A DNA stretch of 64,000 nucleotides from Nocardia sp. (GTDB lineage Bacteria > Actinomycetota > Actinomycetes > Mycobacteriales > Mycobacteriaceae), in contig NZ_JAODNK010000092.1 of the NCBI RefSeq assembly GCF_025465275.1, forward strand, positions 1 through 64,000, written 5' to 3'. The notes beneath the pieces are model-generated. The model saw only the letters and a list, made by a program, of their open reading frames with translations, made no database searches and had not been told where the DNA came from. Both the position numbers and the translations under genes were made by a program. Below, piece by piece: positions 59,324 through 64,000 of this stretch (position 1 is the first letter of the stretch; every line of letters starts with the position of its first letter).

Positions 59324-61012
59324 TCAGTGCCGGGGTCGGTGGGCGCGGGCGTGGAATACGTGCCGGTGCGTGGAGACGACATCGGGCCAGAGGGCGTGCG
59401 CCCCGGTGCGGGTGAGGCCGTCCGCATTGAGGGCGTCGAAGGTCTGCCAGGCATCGAGCGCGTGGTGAGTTGCCTGCGCACGCAATGCCCGCGGCGGCGC
59501 ATCGGCGGCCGCATCGAGTTCGGCGGCCGCGGTGGCGGCATTCTGCAAGGCGTCGGTCAGATGGGTGATGGTGACGGGGCGCCGGAACAGATAGGCGGCG
59601 GCCAGTGCGATCGTGGCGCCCAGGGCTGTTTCCCAGGCACGCGGGCCCATCGACTGGGCCGCGACGCCGGGGTGCGCGAGCTCGGGCATCAGCAGTGCCA
59701 GTGGCGTGACGAAAGCTACTGCGACACCGTAGTTTCGCGGAAAGAACAGCTGTGCCACGAACATGCAGACGGCGATGACCGCGAGGATCCCGACAACATT
59801 CGGGGCGAGCCGGAGCACCCCGGCGGTGGCCGCGATTCCGAGCAGCGTGCCTGCGGCGCGCTGCAGGGCGCGATGAAAGATCATGGTGGTGTGCGCGCCC
59901 TGCAGGACTGCCGCGGTCGATACGGGGACCCAATACCAGTGCGGCATATGGGTGCCGAGGGCGAGGGCGGCGGCCAGCGCGGTGGGCACTGCCATACGTT
60001 CCGCGTGCACCCGGGCGATCGAATGCCGATCGATCAAGTGGCGGCGTATATCTCGCAGCAGGGTGGTGCGTGATTGTCGCCGGTGTGACCGGCCGGCGAG
60101 CGCTGCCTTGCTGTGGCTGGTCCGCGTGGCAGCGGCGATCGTCGCATCTACGGGCCGGTCTCCCGCCATTGCGGCGGATGCCCGATTCTTCTTTCCGCCG
60201 GCAAGGGCGGCGAGAGTGTCACGACGAGAGTTGTTGCCGCCGTCGTTGATCAGTGCCATGCGATCGCCGATCAACTCATCGAGGATCAGATCTGCCTGCT
60301 CCGCAAGGTGATTGAGCCGTGTGACCTCGTGGTGATCGCGAGCGGGCAGCGACAGTGCCGTCTGGACTGCCACTGCGGCCGCGTGCCGTGCCACGTCTTC
60401 TCCCGGAGTGCCCAGTGCGCCGGTGAAGCGCGAAAGCTGGAGGTAGGCATGGGAGATCGCCGCGCGGTAGGGGCGGGCCGGATATGCCAGAACCGAGAGC
60501 GCGGTCATCGCTATCGCGAAGCCCGCACCGGCGGCCGTCCACAGCGCGCGCTGGCCGAGCTGATGCGGTTCGACGGGCAGCGCCAGCGCGATACTCGACG
60601 CGATCAGGATCAAGATCATGCCGGGTTGCCCTGCGCGGGCCACATCGATGACGAAGGTGGCGAGTCCGGCGACGACGGCAATGAGTACAGCTGCGATCCA
60701 GGGCGATCCCGCGACCGCGGAGAACAACGTGACGCCCGCGACTATGGCGAGACCGGCTGCGCTGCTGATGCGCAGGCGGCGTGCGCTGGGCTCGCCGATG
60801 CCGTAGACGACGGCGAATCCGCCTGCGACCGCGAGCAGTCCGGCGGACCGGCCGACAATGGCGTTCAGCGCGAGAAACGGCACCACGGTGGCAAACAGCG
60901 CCAGCACGGCGGCCTCCCATGCCCAGGGGCCGGGCCGGTGCGCCACGAGCGCGCGCAGAAGCGGCGGATGCCTTGGGGCGGGCGGGAATTCGGAGGCGAG
61001 GGCGTGTGTCAT
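59324..61012 (-). CDS. FUSC-family membrane protein (aromatic acid exporter-like)
   Basis: A 562-residue protein with two membrane halves: helices at about residues 35-175 ([37 protein letters not shown]) and 345-480 ([37 protein letters not shown]), separated by a cytoplasmic domain. The [23 protein letters not shown] motif is typical of FUSC/YccC transporters. Substrates could be aromatic acids or other toxic anions. Its ATG overlaps the stop of the TetR gene, so the repressor and the transporter are one unit. Confidence 0.82.
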   Translation of the reverse strand: MTHALASEFPPAPRHPPLLRALVAHRPGPWAWEAAVLALFATVVPFLALNAIVGRSAGLLAVAGGFAVVYGIGEPSARRLRISSAAGLAIVAGVTLFSAVAGSPWIAAVLIAVVAGLATFVIDVARAGQPGMILILIASSIALALPVEPHQLGQRALWTAAGAGFAIAMTALSVLAYPARPYRAAISHAYLQLSRFTGALGTPGEDVARHAAAVAVQTALSLPARDHHEVTRLNHLAEQADLILDELIGDRMALINDGGNNSRRDTLAALAGGKKNRASAAMAGDRPVDATIAAATRTSHSKAALAGRSHRRQSRTTLLRDIRRHLIDRHSIARVHAERMAVPTALAAALALGTHMPHWYWVPVSTAAVLQGAHTTMIFHRALQRAAGTLLGIAATAGVLRLAPNVVGILAVIAVCMFVAQLFFPRNYGVAVAFVTPLALLMPELAHPGVAAQSMGPRAWETALGATIALAAAYLFRRPVTITHLTDALQNAATAAAELDAAADAPPRALRAQATHHALDAWQTFDALNADGLTRTGAHALWPDVVSTHRHVFHARAHRPRH

Positions 61013-61608
61013 CGAATCACACCGGTAATCACGAATTGCAGGGTATTGCCGAGGACTTCCTCGAACTGCGGGGCAGGCAGTGAGCAGGCCGGCTCGAAGC
61101 GGAAGACGTAGCGCTCCATAATCGTTCCGATGAGCAGGCAGCGCACCAGCGCATTGCGGGCCGGGCCGGTGCCCTCGTCGCCGAAAATGGCGCGCAGCGG
61201 CGTGGCCAGCTGCACATCCAGGACCGATCGCATGATCTGCTCGCTCGGCGGATGGGTCATGGCCGAGCGCAGCAGCGCCTGCCAGGGATCGTCGGCGCTC
61301 ATATGCTCCCACCGTTCGACATAGCGTCGCGCCAGCCGGGCTCCCAAGCCCTCGAGATCGCCGGGCAAGACGTCGTCGCGCAGTCGGAGATCACTGACGA
61401 CCTCCCGGAAGAGGGCCTCTTTGCTGCCGAAATAGGTGATCACCAGTGCCGGATTGACATCGGCGTCCGCGGCAATGGCGCGTATCGACGTCTGGTCGAA
61501 GCCGCGCTCGGTGAAAAGCCTGCGCGCCGACTCCAGGACGCTGCGCCGCCTGCCCTCGGGATCGTGCGTCCGCTTGCGCTTGGTGGGGTGTTGCTCCGCG
61601 GTCGCCAT
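61009..61608 (-). CDS. TetR-family regulator of the FUSC transporter
   Basis: A 199-residue TetR protein: SVLESARRLFTERGFDQTSIRAIAADADVNPALVITYFGSKEALF is the DNA-binding domain (residues about 22-67). The C-terminal part resembles the TetR_C_17-like group (ERWEHMSADDPWQALLRSAMTH). It is coupled to the FUSC gene by a 4-base overlap. The palindrome directly upstream is the likely autoregulatory site. Confidence 0.88.
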   Translation of the reverse strand: MATAEQHPTKRKRTHDPEGRRRSVLESARRLFTERGFDQTSIRAIAADADVNPALVITYFGSKEALFREVVSDLRLRDDVLPGDLEGLGARLARRYVERWEHMSADDPWQALLRSAMTHPPSEQIMRSVLDVQLATPLRAIFGDEGTGPARNALVRCLLIGTIMERYVFRFEPACSLPAPQFEEVLGNTLQFVITGVIR

Positions 61609-61618
61609 CCTGCAAATC

Positions 61619-61632
61619 TAAACGTGCGTTTA
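61619..61632. promoter_or_regulatory. TetR operator upstream of the FUSC unit
   Basis: TAAACG-TG-CGTTTA is a perfect inverted repeat 10 bases upstream of the TetR start, in the short gap divergent from trpF. Confidence 0.65.
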
Positions 61633-61687
61633 AAAATAGTCTATGTGGGTTGGTTCACTCCCAGGTATGAGCTGGTTAACTGGCCGT

Positions 61688-62311
61688 GTGACTACCCCGT
61701 TCATCAAGATCTGTGGTTTGAAGACCGAAGCCGACGTCGACGCGGCCGTGACCGCCGGTGCTGATGCGGTGGGGTTCGTCTTCGCGCCGGGTAGTCCTCG
61801 GACTGTTGACGCGACCGTCGCAGCACGTCTGGCCGAGCGGGTACCGGCGGGCGTGCTCACCGTGGGCGTCTTTCGAGGTCAGTCCGTCGAGGAGATCCGG
61901 CGTTTGGTGCGGGAAAGTGGTGTACGCGCAGCACAGTTGCACGGGGAAGAGGGGCCGGAGTACTTCGAGGCGCTGCGCGCTGAAGGAAAGACGTTGCTGC
62001 GCGCCACCTCCCAGCATGTCGAAAGATGCGGGGAGTACGGAGAGGATCTGCTCTTGCTCGATGCGCCCGATCCGGGCTCGGGCAAACCTTGGAATTGGGG
62101 ATCGGCGCAGTTCTCCGCCCCGGAAGGACACTGGCTGCTGGCGGGCGGACTCAGCCCGCACAATGTCCGCGAGGCTTTGGACCTGACCGGCGCATGGGGC
62201 GTTGACGTCTCCAGCGGGGTCGAAAGTGAGCGCGGCGTGAAGTCGCCGGATCTCATCCGGGCATTCATCGCAACGGCTCGTAGCGGCAGGCCGGTGACCT
62301 CGGCGGGATGA
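61688..62311 (+). CDS. trpF: stand-alone phosphoribosylanthranilate isomerase
   Basis: A 207-residue TIM-barrel protein: FIKICGLKTEADVDAAV with the catalytic Cys, ADAVGFVFAPGSPRTVD, VGVFRGQSVEEI, AAQLHGEEGPEYF, the catalytic Asp in LLLLDAPDPGSG, and the phosphate site LAGGLSPHNVREAL with WGVDVSSGVES. It catalyses the Amadori rearrangement in tryptophan synthesis. Most actinobacteria use the bifunctional PriA instead, and no other trp gene is nearby, so it may be a transferred or specialised copy. GTG at 61688 is preferred; an ATG lies 21 bases upstream. Confidence 0.88.
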   Translation: MTTPFIKICGLKTEADVDAAVTAGADAVGFVFAPGSPRTVDATVAARLAERVPAGVLTVGVFRGQSVEEIRRLVRESGVRAAQLHGEEGPEYFEALRAEGKTLLRATSQHVERCGEYGEDLLLLDAPDPGSGKPWNWGSAQFSAPEGHWLLAGGLSPHNVREALDLTGAWGVDVSSGVESERGVKSPDLIRAFIATARSGRPVTSAG

Positions 62312-62414
62312 GCCTCCGGCACTTGTCGGTAGGCGTGGCCATCCCTCGCTCGGGGGACCCGAGATCACCCGGTGGAGCGATGTTTCGGCTGGTTGTGCTG
62401 GCTAGCGTGGCGGT

Positions 62415-63041
62415 ATGGAGCCTGCTCAGGAAGTAACCCGGCAGCAACCGCTCGCTCGCCCTCTGCAGGAATCGTTCGGACGCCGGCATGTGATCGACGC
62501 GGTGGTGCCCAATGGCTCCTTCCTGATCGGGTATGCCCTCGCGGGCCCACTGGTCGGGGTGACCGCTGCACTTGTCGTGGCATCGGTCCTGGTGCTGATA
62601 CGCGTGCTGCGCAGCGAGCGGCTGCGACTGATCGCGATGTCGTTCTGCGGCGTGCTGCTGCAGGCCGCGCTGGTGCTGGGCACGGGGGAGGGGCGCAACT
62701 TCTTCCTGTCCTGGCTGGTGATCAATGCCGCACTCCTCATCGTGTTCGCGGGATCGCTGGTCCGGGGCCGTCCCATCACCGTGCGCATCGCGCGCCGCGC
62801 CGGATTGCCGGAGGCTCCGGACGTACATCAGAGACTCACGGGCTACTGGCTCGGACTGTGGGCGCTGCACCTGGCGGTCGGTGTACCGCTGTATCTCGCG
62901 AATCAGGTTGTCGCGCTGGGCATTGCGCACTTCGTGCTCGGTCTGCCCGCCCTGTTCGCACTCGCGGTGCTGTCGTGGCGTCTGCTCACCCGGCCCGCCG
63001 AACCGTCACCGGCCCGTCATTACCGAGAGGAAGTTCGATGA
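62415..63041 (+). CDS. DUF3159-like membrane protein
   Basis: A 208-residue protein with five or six helices: GSFLIGYALAGPLVGVTAALVVASVLVLI, FFLSWLVINAALLIVFAGSL, LGLWALHLAVGVPLYLA and ALGIAHFVLGLPALFALAVLSW. The FGRRHVIDAVVPNGSFL start and RGRPITVRIAR loop are typical of DUF3159. Function unknown. The stop overlaps the P450 start (ATGA), so the two are coupled. Confidence 0.75.
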   Translation: MEPAQEVTRQQPLARPLQESFGRRHVIDAVVPNGSFLIGYALAGPLVGVTAALVVASVLVLIRVLRSERLRLIAMSFCGVLLQAALVLGTGEGRNFFLSWLVINAALLIVFAGSLVRGRPITVRIARRAGLPEAPDVHQRLTGYWLGLWALHLAVGVPLYLANQVVALGIAHFVLGLPALFALAVLSWRLLTRPAEPSPARHYREEVR

Positions 63042-64000
63042 AAACGCAGTCCAGCACAGAGATTCCGACGCTCGGCCGTGCTCGGCTACCGATGCTCGGT
63101 GATGTCGGCGGCTTCGCGGGTCAGCGCACGGCATTCGAGTTGCCGTCGGCTTTCGGTGAGCTCGGCAGTCTGATTTCCGCGCGCCGATTCGGGCGGGAGG
63201 TGCTGATGGCCGGTCGGGTGGATGTGGTAAGCGATCTGTGTGACGACACCCGGTTCGTCAAATTTGTCGGTCCGGCGCTGAAGCTGTTGCGCGGCAATAT
63301 CGGCGGGGGATTGTTCACCGCTGACAATGATGACCCGAATTGGGCGAAGGCCCACAACATCCTGATGCCCGGCTTCGCGATGGACGAGATCGACAGCTAT
63401 CACCCGGCCATGCTCAGGGTCGCGGCGGCGCTGATGGGCAAATGGGATGCCGCGGCAGACCGCACTGCCGTCGATGTTGTCGGGGATCTCACCGGATTGA
63501 CCTTGGACACCATCGGATTGGCCGGATTCGGCTACGACTTCGGATCGTTCGGGCGGGCGACCTCGCATCCGTTCGTCGAGGCGCTGCGCGAGGTTTTGAC
63601 GAGTACTCAGCAACGGTTGCGGCGTCCGCCGGGCAGCGACAGGCTCTACCGGCGACAGGATGCCGCGCAGCAGGAGCAGAGCTCGGTCATGTTGTCCACC
63701 ATCGACGATGTGCTGCGGGCCCGCCGCGAGCGGGACGACACCTCGACCGATGACCTGCTCGGGCTGATGCTCAATGCGGTCGATCCGCGGTCGGGCGCCG
63801 GGCTCGACGACACGAATATTCGCGATCAGATTGTCACCTTCCTGGTCGCGGGGCACGAGACCACCTCGGGTGCACTGTCTTTCGCGCTCTATGAGCTCGT
63901 CAAGAATCCGGTCGCGCTCGCTCGCGCGACCGCCGAGGTGGATGCGATGTGGGGCGCGGCCGATAGTCCGCAGCCCACCGCCGACGATGTCCGCCGATTG
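63038..64000 (+). CDS. CYP102-like cytochrome P450 (3' end outside window)
   Basis: The first 321 residues of a P450 are present. GGGLFTADNDDPNWAKAHNI, then LTGLTLDTIGLAGFGYDFGS and NIRDQIVTFLVAGHETTSGA follow the sequence of P450 BM3 closely, including the I-helix AGHETTSG. CYP102 enzymes are fatty-acid hydroxylases fused to a diflavin reductase; whether a reductase follows cannot be seen. The heme Cys is beyond the window. It is coupled to the DUF3159 membrane protein gene. Confidence 0.88.
   Translation, partial: MKTQSSTEIPTLGRARLPMLGDVGGFAGQRTAFELPSAFGELGSLISARRFGREVLMAGRVDVVSDLCDDTRFVKFVGPALKLLRGNIGGGLFTADNDDPNWAKAHNILMPGFAMDEIDSYHPAMLRVAAALMGKWDAAADRTAVDVVGDLTGLTLDTIGLAGFGYDFGSFGRATSHPFVEALREVLTSTQQRLRRPPGSDRLYRRQDAAQQEQSSVMLSTIDDVLRARRERDDTSTDDLLGLMLNAVDPRSGAGLDDTNIRDQIVTFLVAGHETTSGALSFALYELVKNPVALARATAEVDAMWGAADSPQPTADDVRRL

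Noticed and set aside
1-64000. CRISPR arrays, rRNA genes, complete tRNA genes, intact insertion sequences, prophage or att sites
   Set aside because: None was found by eye: no regularly spaced repeats, no transposase motifs, no integrase, and no complete cloverleaf.

Overview
The window reads as chromosomal DNA of a mycolate-containing actinomycete, most likely Nocardia or a close relative. Support comes from high-GC coding with frequent GTG starts, an MptB-like lipomannan mannosyltransferase, tandem antigen-85-like mycolyltransferases, a PitA/DUF3349 block laid out as in Mycobacterium tuberculosis, an XRE/DUF397 pair, a class A beta-lactamase lipoprotein and many TetR/MarR/Lrp regulators. 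The genus is inferred; no rRNA or complete tRNA gene is present.

Layout. 1-8 kb: the end of an MptB-like gene, two VOC proteins, a HEAT-repeat protein, a PQQ-propeller lipoprotein, and remnants of a reverse transcriptase and a LuxR regulator. 8-10.8 kb: an SRPBCC-ArsR-SRPBCC operon with twin operators, then an AhpD-like gene behind an ECF41-type promoter. 11-20 kb: tandem mycolyltransferase-like proteins, an AurF-like diiron oxygenase with a TetR regulator and twin operators, an IMPase-like/F420-reductase-like pair opposite an Lrp regulator, a structured leader before a 69-residue protein, and a MarR-PDZ regulator facing an SDR across a perfect 32-bp operator. 20-26.6 kb: a diguanylate cyclase, a secreted hydrolase, a CD225-like protein, a class III adenylate cyclase and a two-component system. 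26.6-29.9 kb: the complete ectABCD operon for ectoine and hydroxyectoine, closed by a strong terminator.

The most notable region is 31.6-34.1 kb. Three tandem non-coding RNAs lie directly upstream of a Ro60 (TROVE/vWA) gene, rsr. Each has T-arm, acceptor stem and, in two copies, D-arm elements in circularly permuted order: the acceptor stem is closed by a short loop and the position of the anticodon arm is taken by a long terminal stem with conserved Ro-side sequences. This matches bacterial YrlA Y RNAs, but as a three-member array in which the middle copy lacks the D-arm and carries an extended acceptor stem with a GUGA tetraloop.

34-47 kb: a TetR regulator with an SDR-alpha/beta-hydrolase fusion, small VOC and GyrI-like genes, an SGNH esterase, and a four-gene operon (carboxylesterase, GMC alcohol oxidase, aldehyde dehydrogenase, acyl-CoA ligase) that could carry an ester through alcohol, aldehyde and acid to an acyl-CoA. 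47-58.3 kb: an M23 peptidase, a cation/proton antiporter, and a phosphonate region. The latter comprises an ABC importer, a GntR/UTRA regulator, a TmpB-like HD oxygenase and a TmpA-like 2OG dioxygenase, next to the phosphate transporter PitA. If the Tmp assignment is right, the cluster imports 2-trimethylaminoethylphosphonate and releases phosphate and glycine betaine. An identical 12-mer lies at both promoters of this cluster. 58.3-64 kb: beta-lactamase, a FUSC transporter with TetR, a stand-alone TrpF, a DUF3159 protein and the start of a CYP102-like P450 that runs off the window.
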